Source: Laspinema palackyanum D2c | Lineage (GTDB): Bacteria; Cyanobacteriota; Cyanobacteriia; Cyanobacteriales; Laspinemataceae | Reading direction: 5' to 3' | Length of the DNA: 64,000 nucleotides | NCBI RefSeq assembly: GCF_025370875.1 | Contig: NZ_JAMXFD010000010.1 | Location: 62,001-126,000 of the forward strand | In this document: positions 55,097 through 64,000 of the stretch, in pieces | Position numbering within the stretch: the first letter of the stretch is position 1 | How the letters are laid out: the number at the start of each line of letters is the position of its first letter | Notes under the pieces: model-generated | What the model was told of the DNA's origin: nothing | The model's database searches: none | What the model saw: only the letters and a program-made list of their open reading frames with translations | Made by a program: the position numbers and the translations under genes

Positions 55097-55546
55097 TGAT
55101 CCTAACGTTTGTAGTAACCCCTTCAGGGGTTATTTAAAGCAACAACCGGCGGGGGTTTAAACCCCCAACCGGCGGGGGTTTAAACCCCCGCCTAATAGCT
55201 AAAGTCGTCTAAAGACGACTGCAAGTCTTATGCTGTGGTGTTTTTAGTCGGTTTTAACTGAGATCTTGCACCATTCTTAACACCTATAGGGGTTTGAACC
55301 TTTTAGCCTGTAGAGGCGCTTTTATAAGCGCCTCTACGGCGGGGGATAAATCCCCCGCCTAATAGCTAAAGGGATAAATCCCCCGCCTAATAGCTAAAGT
55401 CGGTTGAAACCGACTATAAGTCTTATCGGGTGGTTTTTTTAGTCGTCTTTAGACGACTTTAGCTGTTAGGCGGGGGTTTTAACCCCCGCCGGTTTTAACC
55501 CCCGCCGGTTTTAACCCCCGCCGGTTTTAACCCCCGCCGGTTTTTA
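55097..55546. repeat. Nest of varied palindromic hairpins
   Basis: A 450-bp block of at least eight hairpins, e.g. AACCCCTTCAGGGGTT (a variant of the main family), GGCGGGGGTTTAAACCCCC, GTCGTCTAAAGACGAC, TAGAGGCGCT/AGCGCCTCTA, GGGGGATAAATCCCCC, GTCGGTTGAAACCGAC, GTCGTCTTTAGACGAC and tandem CCGGTTTTAACCCCCG. A module TAATAGCTAAAGTC-stem-AGTCTTAT occurs twice with different but complementary stems. No coding capacity. Confidence 0.85.
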
Positions 55547-55547
55547 C

Positions 55548-57413
55548 TTAACTAAACAGTTGTTGCCTTGCCCATTGCCACCCTTGAATCAGTTTCTCTT
55601 CCAGCCAGACGAGGATTTGGTCAAACCACTTCAAAGCTTGCTCTAAGGGGTGCATAATATATTCCACTCCGGCAATTTCCACATCAATCCAGTCGCTTTT
55701 CCCTGGAGTTTGCACCTGGGGTGGCAATTGCGCGGGAGAGTCAACAGCCGGACTAGGGCGGCTAACCCGGGCGGTGGGTTCAACGGTTACTGTAGGGGTG
55801 GGCTCGACTGCGGTCCGGGGAACCGATCGCTGGGGTTGGACTCGCCGGTGATTTCCTTTGGTGGACTTGCTGCGGGAGGGTTTGCCCACGGGTCGGGGCT
55901 GCCCAATTCGTCGGGTGGTCGGATAGGGTGGGTTCAGAAATTGTTCCACCGCCTCCACTCCCCAGAAGGAGTCCGGCAACCTGTCTAATTCCGGATTACT
56001 GGACAACTGCCCAGTCGCCGCCTCAGAATTTCCAGATAAAGGCTTGACATTTTCAAACTTTTGTGCAATCTCTTTCCCCGAAACTTCAAGATGAGTCAAC
56101 GGGCGATCGCCCTCTCCGGTTAAAGCCTGATCCGAGGTTCCGAAGAAATAATCCACTGCCGATTGAATCAACCGTTGCATTTGCAGGGATAGGGATTGCT
56201 GTTCCTGGGAGAGTTCAGAATCCGTGGTGTCTGACTGGGGGTCCGTGACGAGGGCGATCGCCAGATTTTGAATCCCCTTCAGCATGGACTCGCCTCTGTC
56301 TGCCACGGTTTCGCTGAGGGTTCCCCCCTGGGGCAGTTGCATCCCTTCCCATCTCGCCACTGCTGCATCCATCTTTAACAAGGCTGCTGCAATTTTAGGT
56401 TGACCCTGATAGCGGGGGGATCCAGTCCCCTGGGGTTCGGGAACTTCACTCACCCCATCCGGTTGCAAAACGAGGGCCGAGGGTTGCAACAAATCCCCAA
56501 CTTTGGTTAAACTCCGGTCCAATAAATTGCCCAGAGGAACGGGTTGAACTCCAGCTAAGAGTTGACGCAAGCGACGCAATCGCTTCACTGGCGGTAACTG
56601 TTTTTGCGATGGCGAACCTGTGAGGACCGAATCAGTTCCGGCAGATGACAAGCTTTTCGGTTCGAGGTTGTACGCTGCTGCTGCCAGTTCCCCTTCAATT
56701 CTGGCTTGCAATTGTTGCTGCTGGACGGGGGTGAGAATATCTAAAATTTGGTTGCGATCGCTGATGAGAACTAAACTCCTCGTTTCCAGCAGGGTAGCAA
56801 TCCCTTGAATCACCGGACGAGAAGTGGCGATCGCTGAGGCGGGAGTTGCCACAGTTAAGGATTGTTTTGTTGATGCCACCGGGACCAGGGTTCCTGACTG
56901 ATTGCCTTTCACCCCAAACCGGGCTAAAATTTTCCCCGGAATCCAGTTGAGTACCCGTTGCCGCAACCCAGTCCGTCCCGGAGTTAACGCGAGAACCTCC
57001 TGGGGTTGGGGTGAGTTGTCCTCTTCTGTAACCAAGACTTGCCAGGATTCCTCGGTATCCGCTGTTGTTGCAGCAACTGCTACCAGTTCGACCCCACTCA
57101 AGACGCGGGCGATCGGGCGATCGGCTGACGGGGTTTCCGAGAACCTGTCGGATTCTCTCGTCCCTGGATTCGCCTCAGCAGTTCCCAGGGTTTTTGCCGA
57201 AGACTCCGACGGGTTACCGCTTCCCGCCAATTGCTTTCCCACCAACCGCGTGGCCTGATACACTGCATAGACAGGAATCAGTAAATAGTGGCCCCCAGTT
57301 TGGGCAACCCAGCGGATCTGCTGTCCGGCCTTTTCTAACTGGGTCGCCAGTTTCCGAGACCCCGCTTGCAGAAAATTGAATAATTTACTTTGATATCGAC
57401 CGGAAGAGGACAT
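55548..57413 (-). CDS. Large hypothetical protein
   Basis: 621 residues. The first ~60 residues contain an amphipathic/hydrophobic stretch (HYLLIPVYAVYQATRLVG). The middle has several helical, Leu/Gln-rich segments (ILDILTPVQQQQLQARIEGE, VKRLRRLRQLLAG). The region ~480-570 is basic, Pro/Ser-rich and likely disordered. The C-terminus DSWIDVEIAG-like SDWIDVEIAGVEYIMHPLEQ then WFDQILVWLEEKLIQGWQW is conserved-looking and helical. I do not recognise the family, though the end segment recalls cyanobacterial hypothetical proteins. Divergent from the alpha-mannosidase gene. No function can be stated. Confidence 0.65.
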   Translation of the reverse strand: MSSSGRYQSKLFNFLQAGSRKLATQLEKAGQQIRWVAQTGGHYLLIPVYAVYQATRLVGKQLAGSGNPSESSAKTLGTAEANPGTRESDRFSETPSADRPIARVLSGVELVAVAATTADTEESWQVLVTEEDNSPQPQEVLALTPGRTGLRQRVLNWIPGKILARFGVKGNQSGTLVPVASTKQSLTVATPASAIATSRPVIQGIATLLETRSLVLISDRNQILDILTPVQQQQLQARIEGELAAAAYNLEPKSLSSAGTDSVLTGSPSQKQLPPVKRLRRLRQLLAGVQPVPLGNLLDRSLTKVGDLLQPSALVLQPDGVSEVPEPQGTGSPRYQGQPKIAAALLKMDAAVARWEGMQLPQGGTLSETVADRGESMLKGIQNLAIALVTDPQSDTTDSELSQEQQSLSLQMQRLIQSAVDYFFGTSDQALTGEGDRPLTHLEVSGKEIAQKFENVKPLSGNSEAATGQLSSNPELDRLPDSFWGVEAVEQFLNPPYPTTRRIGQPRPVGKPSRSKSTKGNHRRVQPQRSVPRTAVEPTPTVTVEPTARVSRPSPAVDSPAQLPPQVQTPGKSDWIDVEIAGVEYIMHPLEQALKWFDQILVWLEEKLIQGWQWARQQLFS

Positions 57414-57557
57414 AATTTTTAAGTTAATCAGTTTGTTCGGGGGGGGATTTCATATTGACTATCCGCAATATGAACCTCTGTAACGGGTTTTTTTATAAAG
57501 AATGCCTGGAGAATCCGAAACCCGTCATTTAATCATATCGAAAATTTGAGCAAATTT

Positions 57558-60500
57558 ATGGCAGCTCCAAACAGTAAAATAACCGGATCAATTGAGAAAC
57601 TGCGGCAACTGACTCAGGTGAATGCGATCGGTAGTTGGCGATACCAAATTGCCGATTTATCCGTGGAGGAAGGGACAGCAGCGGACACCTGGGACCAGTG
57701 GCAGAGGGCCACACTGAACGAGAAAGGACATATCCCCTGGACTCAAGGGCAGCAGACGATCTGGTTAGGGTTGCGATATCAGGTTCCGGACCAGTTGCAG
57801 GGGTATCCCCTGGCGGGATTAACCTTGCGCTTGGCCCTAACTTGGTGGGCAGATGAGGCCCAAATTTTTGTGAATGGGGAGTTAGTCCAAGAGGGGGATT
57901 TATTTGATTGTGTGACCCGGGTGATGATTATCGAAGAAGTAGAACCGGGTCAGGGGATTGATATTGCTTTAAGATTAGTTAGTCCCGGACATGACTGCGG
58001 GGCATTAGTGCGATCGCTGTGGATTTATGAAAAAAGCTATGAACAGAGTTATGAAAGTTGCATTGATCCGGGGTTTATTGCGGACGAATTAGCGGTAATT
58101 GGCAAGTATTGGGGAATTTCATCCGATGCGGAGACGAAATTGCAGCAATTACAGACCCAGATTGAGGCGATCGCCTGGAATAGCTTACCCGATGATGTTC
58201 CTCAATTTGAACAGTCCCTGGCTGAATTGCGAACCAAGTTGAAACAAGAATTTCAACAAACCAGTAAACTGTTTTTATTGGGGCACGCCCATTTAGACCT
58301 AGCCTGGTTGTGGCCCATTGCCGAAACCTGGGATGTTGCAGAGTTTACCTTTGCCTCCGTTTTGGATTTAATGGCAGGATTTCCTCACCTCACCTTTGGA
58401 CATTCCACCGCCGCCCTCTATGCTTGGATTGAAGACAACTGCCCAGATTTATTTGCAGACATTCAAGGCGAAGTTGCAGCAGGACGCTGGGAAGTCTTAG
58501 GTGGATTGTGGGTGGAACCGGAATTAAATATTATTAGCGGTGAGTCTATTTCCCGACAACTGTTATATGGACAACAGTATTGTTTAGAAAAATTTGGGAA
58601 ACTCTCTCCTGTGGCATGGCTTCCAGATACCTTTGGATTCTGTGGACAATTGCCGCAATTGTTAAAACAAGGAGGCATCGAATATTTCGTCACCCAAAAA
58701 TTGCGATGGAATGATACTACGGAATTTCCCTATCCTATTTTCTGGTGGGAATCCCCCGATGGAACGCAAATTTTTAGTTTAATGTCCGCCCCAATTGGCA
58801 CCGGAATTGACCCGGTGCAAATGGCGGATTATGCTTGTGATTGGGAACAAAAAACGGGACTAAAAGAGAGTTTATGGTTACCCGGAGTGGGAGATCATGG
58901 CGGGGGTCCGACTCGCGATATGTTAGAAGTTGGCGATCGCTGGCGGCAGTCGCCCTTTTTCCCGGCAATGGAATTTACCACCGCTGAGAACTATTTGCGC
59001 CAGTTGCAACAGCAGGGAGAGTTTCCGGTATGGAGGGATGAATTATATCTGGAATTTCATCGCGGCTGTTATACGACTCACGGCGACCAAAAACAATGGA
59101 ATCGCCGTTGTGAGGGGTTATTATATGAGGCGGAATTATGGGCGGCAGTCGCTACCCGGGTGACGGGAACAGAGTATCCCAAAGGGCAAATTGAAGCCGC
59201 TTGGAAAGCGGTATTATTCAATCAATTTCACGATATTTTACCCGGTTCCTCGATTCCGGAGGTGTATCTGGATGCGAATCTCGGTTGGCAGGAGGCGGAA
59301 GAACAGGGACGGGAAGTGTTAGAACAAGCATTTGCGGCGATCGCCTCACAAGTTGCGGGAGTTCCTCCTGCTGCCTTGCGATCGGTTCAACCGCTGATAG
59401 TGTTTAACTCTCTCAATTGGCAGCGATCGCAAGTGGTTTCCCTAGAATTACCCGAACCCGCTGCAACTGGGATGGAATGGCAAGTGTATGATAGTGAGGG
59501 AAATCCAGTGCGATCGCAACTCACCACCACTCATCTCCTGTTTGAATGCCTCGATATTCCCTCCATTGGCTATCACGTTTTTTGGTTAGGGCAATCCGAA
59601 CTCAATCCCATTTCTTCATCTCCAGAACCCGATGACAAATTTATCCTAGAAACTGACAAATTGCGAGTTATAATTGACCCAGAAACCGGCAATCTTAGCA
59701 GCATTTATGATAAAATAAATAATTGGGAAACTCTCAAAGAACCGGGCAACAAACTCCAAGCCTTTGCAGATAAAGGCCAATATTGGGATGCCTGGAATAT
59801 TGACCCCAATTATAGCCAACATCCGCTTCCCCCTGCTACTCTAAAACAGATTCACTGGCTAGAACGAGGGGAATTGCAACAACGAGTGCAAGTGATTCGC
59901 CAATTGGGACAATCGGACTTTATTCAAGAGTATATCCTCCAAGCGGACTCCCCCTGGGTAAAAATTGCCACCACCGTGAATTGGCAAGACCGTAATGTAA
60001 TGGTAAAAGCCGCATTTCCCCTGACCATTGAAGCGGATTTTGTCACCTATGAAACCCCTTGTGGTGTAGTGGAACGAACCACCCGACCCGAAACACCGAC
60101 AGAAAAAGCCAAATGGGAAGTTCCGGCTTTAAAATGGGCCGATTTGAGTGGAGAAAAGGTGGGAGTCAGTCTCCTCAATGATTGTAAATATGGTTACGAT
60201 GCCACCCCCAATCAACTGCGTTTAACCCTCCTACGCGCTTCCAATTGGCCGGACCCGGAGGCGGATTTAGGGTGGCATCAATTCACCTATTGCATTTATC
60301 CACATGGGGGAAATTGGCAGTCCGCCAAAACCGTCCGGCAGGGGTATGAATTGAATTTACCCTTGCAGGTTCGTTTGATAGAGTCAGTCTTGGAACAGGG
60401 GGAAAAAACTTTAGGTTTGCAGGGGAGTTTTTTACAGTTGTCGGGAGAGAGTCTGGTTTTGATGGCATTCAAGCAGTCGGAAATGGATGAAACCAAATGG

Positions 60501-60674
60501 ATTATGCGGTGTTATGAATCGGAAGGGAAACTGACAAAATTAGCGGTTGAGGAGGAGTGGAATAGTTTGCAAAAGGTGGATTTATTAGAAGAAAATTTAG
60601 ATCAGGTTTGGGTTAAGGGGGAGGTTGTGCCGATTTCTCCTTGGAAGGTGGTGAGTTTTCAATTAGGGGATTGA
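57558..60674 (+). CDS. Alpha-mannosidase, glycoside hydrolase family 38
   Basis: 1038 residues from the ATG at 57558 (MAAPNSK); the frame begins at a TTG 12 bp earlier. An N-terminal beta domain (~1-200) precedes the GH38 catalytic domain with LGHAHLDLAWLWP (zinc His and Asp), WLPDTFGFCG (nucleophile Asp of WxxDxFG) and GDHGGGPTRDM. The mid-domain (NQFHDILPGSSIPEVY) and beta-rich C-terminal domains follow. Family members remove alpha-mannose from glycans; without a signal peptide, this one is likely cytosolic and acts on internal oligosaccharides or reserve material. No other carbohydrate genes are adjacent. Confidence 0.93.
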   Translation: MAAPNSKITGSIEKLRQLTQVNAIGSWRYQIADLSVEEGTAADTWDQWQRATLNEKGHIPWTQGQQTIWLGLRYQVPDQLQGYPLAGLTLRLALTWWADEAQIFVNGELVQEGDLFDCVTRVMIIEEVEPGQGIDIALRLVSPGHDCGALVRSLWIYEKSYEQSYESCIDPGFIADELAVIGKYWGISSDAETKLQQLQTQIEAIAWNSLPDDVPQFEQSLAELRTKLKQEFQQTSKLFLLGHAHLDLAWLWPIAETWDVAEFTFASVLDLMAGFPHLTFGHSTAALYAWIEDNCPDLFADIQGEVAAGRWEVLGGLWVEPELNIISGESISRQLLYGQQYCLEKFGKLSPVAWLPDTFGFCGQLPQLLKQGGIEYFVTQKLRWNDTTEFPYPIFWWESPDGTQIFSLMSAPIGTGIDPVQMADYACDWEQKTGLKESLWLPGVGDHGGGPTRDMLEVGDRWRQSPFFPAMEFTTAENYLRQLQQQGEFPVWRDELYLEFHRGCYTTHGDQKQWNRRCEGLLYEAELWAAVATRVTGTEYPKGQIEAAWKAVLFNQFHDILPGSSIPEVYLDANLGWQEAEEQGREVLEQAFAAIASQVAGVPPAALRSVQPLIVFNSLNWQRSQVVSLELPEPAATGMEWQVYDSEGNPVRSQLTTTHLLFECLDIPSIGYHVFWLGQSELNPISSSPEPDDKFILETDKLRVIIDPETGNLSSIYDKINNWETLKEPGNKLQAFADKGQYWDAWNIDPNYSQHPLPPATLKQIHWLERGELQQRVQVIRQLGQSDFIQEYILQADSPWVKIATTVNWQDRNVMVKAAFPLTIEADFVTYETPCGVVERTTRPETPTEKAKWEVPALKWADLSGEKVGVSLLNDCKYGYDATPNQLRLTLLRASNWPDPEADLGWHQFTYCIYPHGGNWQSAKTVRQGYELNLPLQVRLIESVLEQGEKTLGLQGSFLQLSGESLVLMAFKQSEMDETKWIMRCYESEGKLTKLAVEEEWNSLQKVDLLEENLDQVWVKGEVVPISPWKVVSFQLGD

Positions 60675-60702
60675 GTGGTGATGCGTTAGTTTGATGATCC
60701 GG

Positions 60703-60860
60703 AAACGCCTGAAGGCGTTACTACGAACATAAGAGAAGCGGCAATTCTCCCCGTTCGTAGTAACGACTTTAGTCGTTATCCGGATTCAAGGTTGATATAA
60801 ATAAACGACAATTCTCCCCGTTCGTAGTAACGACTTTAGTCGTTATCCGGATTCAAGGTT
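60703..60860. repeat. Hairpin repeats with a ~55-bp tandem duplication
   Basis: AACGCCTGAAGGCGTT (opposite strand sense) is followed by two tandem copies of a ~55-bp unit containing CAATTCTCCCCGTTCGTAGT, AACGACTTTAGTCGTT and CCGGATTCAAGG. The loop here is TTTA instead of TTCA. Confidence 0.85.
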
Positions 60861-60917
60861 TACCTAAACCTTGAATCCACTTAGACTCAAGCAACCCAAA
60901 CTCAGCAGCAACTTAAT

Positions 60918-61463
60918 TTATTTTCGAGATTCAAATTCCTGCCATTTAGCCTGAATCCAAACCCAAAATGTTTTCCCCAAGAAAATAGAAATCCGGCGAA
61001 AGATATTCCAATAAACGGTGAGTTTCACGAATGGACTATTATCCGGGTGATTGTACTGTTCTTCCTCAATAATGTTCCAAGCGGTTTCTAGGGTAGAGAC
61101 ACGCTGGGGGGACCGTTTGAACCACTGAATGAGGGCACGAATCACTTTTTGCTGACGAGTCAGGCGTTTTCCGATGAGAATCTCTGAGGCGAGGGTGGGG
61201 TAACGCTGATCGAGTTCTGCTAAGGTGCGATCGCCCCAGTCGCGGATTTCAGGACTGGTACTTTCGCTGAGTTCCTCACAGAGTTGCCAAGCTTGACGCA
61301 GTTTCCCATCACCTTCATAAGCTTTGACTAAGGCTTTTTTCGCTTTAAAGAGAGTACCCGGATGGAGTTCATTGACTAAGACGGCTTCTAATTGGACGAT
61401 CGCCTCGGCATAATCCCCCGATTTCAGTTGCGCTAATCCCGCTTGTAAATTTCGATTTGCCAT
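60918..61463 (-). CDS. Small TPR-like protein
   Basis: 181 residues from the ATG at 61463 (MANRNLQAGLAQLKSGDYAE). Residues ~5-90 form two to three TPR-like helical pairs (GDYAEAIVQLEAVL, GTLFKAKKALVKAYEGDGKL). The C-terminal part contains a hydrophobic, aromatic-rich helix (TVYWNIFRRISIFLGKTFWV), possibly membrane-bound. The longer frame to 61532 lacks support. Family not recognised. No neighbour suggests a role. Confidence 0.68.
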   Translation of the reverse strand: MANRNLQAGLAQLKSGDYAEAIVQLEAVLVNELHPGTLFKAKKALVKAYEGDGKLRQAWQLCEELSESTSPEIRDWGDRTLAELDQRYPTLASEILIGKRLTRQQKVIRALIQWFKRSPQRVSTLETAWNIIEEEQYNHPDNSPFVKLTVYWNIFRRISIFLGKTFWVWIQAKWQEFESRK

Positions 61464-61738
61464 AGCATGATTGGGATGAGATTGGATATGCTGCTCCTTT
61501 AGAATACCCCGGTTCACCCCTCCAGATATCATCCATCAATTTAGGACATTTCTATTCACACAACTGTTCGTTTCTATCTTTATTATATTATACAAAAATA
61601 CAAATAACTTTTATACAATTTTATGATTCTTCGCCCGATATGCAAAATATAAAACCAGCTAGACTGGACGTTGAATAACGAGCCTGAACTAGCTGGAAAA
61701 ATAGAGATTGAAAGAGATTGAAATGCTAGATGCTTGTC

Positions 61739-62341
61739 TTATACAACCGTCCGAGGACTCCGAGCACCGAGGGTTGCCCCAATTAAGGAGGCCACTAACC
61801 CGAGCAAAGAACCAAATAAAAATGACCAGCCAGCCCGGGCTACACCGTCTGCGATATTACGGGCCTCATTCGGGGTGACATTTGCGGTTCCCGGGGCTAC
61901 GTTGACGCGATCGGCAATTTCTCCCGCATTGGCCATCACAATTCCGAAGGTTCCTGTTACACCGCTTGCCAGTAACCATGAGCTGAGTGCTAAAGTGGTT
62001 GCCCACAAAATTGCTCCGTTCAATAGGGCTGTATTTTTATTCATTGGTCCACAGGTGCGAGCCATCATCCAAGACCCCAAAAGTAGAGCAATAAATAAAC
62101 TAATAATGGACCAAATTCCCACTCCCAAACCAATAGCATTGGGGTCGGATTGGGCATCTGCGGCACCCACGCTCATCCCGATCGCCACTCCCAGAGCACT
62201 TAATACCAATTGGGTACTCAGGGCGATCACGATTCCTGCAAAAATTGGACCCCACCGGACGCGATCGTGATAATCGACTACGGGGGTTGTCATCATGGCT
62301 GGTTCGGCAATATTCACTCCGCCTCGATTTCCATAAGTCAT
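61739..62341 (-). CDS. Four-helix membrane protein of unknown function
   Basis: 200 residues with four hydrophobic segments: GPIFAGIVIALSTQLVLSAL, GIWSIISLFIALLLGSWMMA, GAILWATTLALSSWLLASGV and SFLFGSLLGLVASLIGATLG. A short loop between helices 3 and 4 is polar (TANVTPNEARNIADGVA). Similar Gly/Ala-rich membrane proteins of bacteria have no known function. It diverges from the PRC-barrel stress gene across a 250-bp gap, which suggests shared control. Confidence 0.75.
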   Translation of the reverse strand: MTYGNRGGVNIAEPAMMTTPVVDYHDRVRWGPIFAGIVIALSTQLVLSALGVAIGMSVGAADAQSDPNAIGLGVGIWSIISLFIALLLGSWMMARTCGPMNKNTALLNGAILWATTLALSSWLLASGVTGTFGIVMANAGEIADRVNVAPGTANVTPNEARNIADGVARAGWSFLFGSLLGLVASLIGATLGARSPRTVV

Positions 62342-62590
62342 TGTTACTATCTCCCTTACCCTACTTTCGTTAATTTTTTTTTAAGCAAAATGCTGACACT
62401 GGGGGGAATGCCTGCATCAATATGGATATACTGTAAGGCCGATTTGCTATTTTATCTATCTGTCTAGGGATATAAGTTAACCGAATGAGACCCAACAAAA
62501 ACTCAATCGTCAGGTAGAGGGAAGAACCTATTACTTTTTCTAATATAGAGACATAGAAGATAAATGTAACAAAAGTTTAAGGAGATGACC

Positions 62591-63565
62591 ATGATGCTTT
62601 ACAAAATTGAAGATTTTTATCCCAACTACCGGAATGATTTGTTTGATGGGGATGATATTAAAGGCTATGACGTTTATGCCGCCAACAACGATGAAAAAAT
62701 TGGTCACGTTGATGATGCCTTAGTCGATGAATCTGGTTATTTTCGTTATCTCGTCATTGATACCGGATTTTGGGTGTTTGGAAAACGGGTCTTGATTCCC
62801 ATCGGGCGTTGCCGAGTTGATAACGATCACAACCGGATTTATGCAATGGGTTTAGAAACCAAAGAACAAGCCGAACAACTGCCGGAATACCATGAAGATA
62901 CCGTAGTCGATCGCCATTACGAGCAAAATGTGCGATCGGTTTATGGCGTTCCTAGCGTGGAAAATTCTGCCGCAGTAGAAGACAGTCCTCCGGTAGAAGG
63001 GTCCGGTGTAGCGGCAACCGCCACGGGTCGCCAGGTGACGTCCCCGACCCTCCCCCCGCTTCCAAACCGGACAACGACTACCCGGGAAACCGATCGCGTC
63101 GTTGCTCACGATGACGAGTATTATGGTTACGATCGCGAACCTTCTCTCTACAATACAAGCGATGTAGATCATAAAAAATTCAAGCTTTATGAAGAACGCC
63201 TCGTCGCACACAAACACCGCGAAAAAACCGGGGAAGTTTTAGTCAGCAAACGAGTCGTCACTGAACAAGCAAAGACTTCTATTCCCGTTGAAAATGAAAA
63301 AGTTGTTGTGGAAGTCCGCGAAGCCGTAGGGACTGAACAAAATATTCCAGCAGGTGAAGTGGCTTTTAATGACACGGAAATTGCTCGGGTCGAAGTCTAT
63401 AACGAGAAGGCCGACATTCACAAGGAAGCATTCGTGCGAGAGGAAGTCGAAATTCACAAAGAAGTCGAACGCAATACGGTTCAAGCCGAAGAAACTCTGC
63501 GTCACGAAGAATTAGAAGTCAAGCGTGAAGGAAATCCAATTGTTGAGGATAAAAAGCGCCGCTAA
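62591..63565 (+). CDS. PRC-barrel/DUF2382 stress-type protein
   Basis: 324 residues. The N-terminal ~90 residues form a PRC-barrel (YDVYAANNDEKIGHVDDALV, GYFRYLVIDTGFWVFGKRVL, IPIGRCRVD). A polar linker follows, then ~115 residues of DUF2382 (YsnF/AvaK type): KLYEERLVAHKHREKTGEVL, VSKRVVTEQAKTSIPVENEK, VEVYNEKADIHKEAFVREEV. DUF2382 proteins are induced by stress and desiccation in several bacteria; AvaK is an akinete marker in Anabaena. The ATG at 62591 is preferred over 62585 because AAGGAG ends at 62584 and would otherwise touch the start codon. Confidence 0.9.
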   Translation: MMLYKIEDFYPNYRNDLFDGDDIKGYDVYAANNDEKIGHVDDALVDESGYFRYLVIDTGFWVFGKRVLIPIGRCRVDNDHNRIYAMGLETKEQAEQLPEYHEDTVVDRHYEQNVRSVYGVPSVENSAAVEDSPPVEGSGVAATATGRQVTSPTLPPLPNRTTTTRETDRVVAHDDEYYGYDREPSLYNTSDVDHKKFKLYEERLVAHKHREKTGEVLVSKRVVTEQAKTSIPVENEKVVVEVREAVGTEQNIPAGEVAFNDTEIARVEVYNEKADIHKEAFVREEVEIHKEVERNTVQAEETLRHEELEVKREGNPIVEDKKRR

Positions 63566-63575
63566 ACCCTATTTA

Positions 63576-63603
63576 AGAGTGATTCACGCTTCCGAATCAC
63601 TCT
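63576..63603 (+). terminator. Hairpin after the DUF2382 gene
   Basis: AGAGTGATTC and GAATCACTCT form a perfect 10-bp stem with an 8-nt loop just after the stop codon. No T-run follows, so it may instead protect the transcript end. Confidence 0.55.
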
Positions 63604-63846
63604 AGGTGAGACTGATCGCCCGCCATCGGTGTATTTAGTAACCCAGTGGCTCATATTGGATGTCATGAAAGGGATAATTTATCAGGGGAGTGGGAGCGTC
63701 CCACTCCTTAATTCTATTCTCACAATGATTTCCATTTTCTGTATAAAAAATAATCCACCCATTTAAACCCTGTCACCCGCTCACCAGAATTAAGGGCTGA
63801 TTGATTCCCCAGTTTGAGCAGCCAGCAGTAAGGAGAATATTAATTA

Positions 63847-64000
63847 TGGTTTTTTCATTGAAATGGCCCCTCGCCATCCTCAGTTCTATTATTCTCGGCG
63901 TGACAGCCGGGATTACCGTTCCGGATCTGTGGAACGTAGAAACCGCTTCCGCACAGGGTCAACAACCGCAAAAACAACCGCAAAAACAACCCCAACAAAA
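63847..64000 (+). CDS. Secreted Gln/Pro-rich protein, C-terminus beyond window
   Basis: The first 51 codons are visible. MVFSLKWPLAILSSIILGVT is a signal peptide with probable cleavage after ETASA (near residue 36), followed by QGQQPQKQPQKQPQQ-type low complexity. Family not determinable from this fragment. The ~240 bp upstream holds a GAGTGGGAGCGTCCCACTC palindrome (near 63693). Confidence 0.6.

Overview
The window is a piece of a cyanobacterial chromosome. It carries psaD, psbA, psbI, the aerobic chlorophyll cyclase acsF, a phycobiliprotein lyase, a PBS-lyase-type HEAT protein, cofG, several cyanobacteria-specific unknown families, and very many GCGATCGC (HIP1) octamers. The large multi-sensor kinases, the long CRISPR array and the dense families of palindromic dispersed repeats fit a large-genome filamentous cyanobacterium; that last point is inference.

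Layout. 0-8 kb: a PhzF-like enzyme, an RlpA-like protein, trpE, psaD and a DICT-GAF histidine kinase, separated by copies of a branched palindromic repeat. 8-10.3 kb: a small ribbon-helix-helix protein (GTG start) divergent from a coiled-coil DUF3102-like protein, with direct repeats between them. 10.4-22.2 kb: mostly housekeeping genes (HEAT protein, GPH transporter, phosphoribosyltransferase, AEC transporter, M15 carboxypeptidase, membrane Zn-protease, M48 protease, MBL hydrolase, aroC). 22.4-31 kb: a six-PAS histidine kinase, psbA (Glu130 D1 isoform), cofG, a calcineurin-like phosphodiesterase, tRNA-Cys and an outer-membrane-like protein. 31.6-34.0 kb: a CRISPR array of 33 identical 37-bp repeats without cas genes nearby, ending against a truncated reading frame. 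34.4-40.8 kb: acsF, a zinc-ribbon/kinase/TM2 protein, a three-gene minus-strand group and a CpcS/CpeS-type lyase. 41.5-47.1 kb: a frameshifted FtsK remnant, then a 1725-residue nitric oxide synthase. 47.5-64 kb: a CBS/GAF/PAS/GGDEF protein, an LptD-like DUF3769 protein, psbI, a GH38 alpha-mannosidase and a stress-type PRC-barrel/DUF2382 gene divergent from a membrane protein.

The most striking gene is the NOS at 41961-47138. In one chain it appears to join an unassigned N-terminal domain, a globin fold that lacks the proximal His, a globin with a good proximal His, a complete NOS oxygenase, a complete FMN/FAD/NADPH reductase, and a C-terminal domain with the motif set of LCIB-type carbonic anhydrases (Cys-Arg-Asp, Pro-His, Ala-Cys-Gly). 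This would link NO synthesis or dioxygenation to inorganic carbon. The second theme is non-coding: more than thirty copies of a short hairpin occur here alone, some assembled into ~170-bp branched elements whose stems differ by paired, compensating changes, which points to selection on the folded form.

Starts were moved downstream of the longest frame where a better ATG and ribosome-binding site, or family length, argued for it; each entry says so. All family assignments are by eye from sequence motifs, without database searches.
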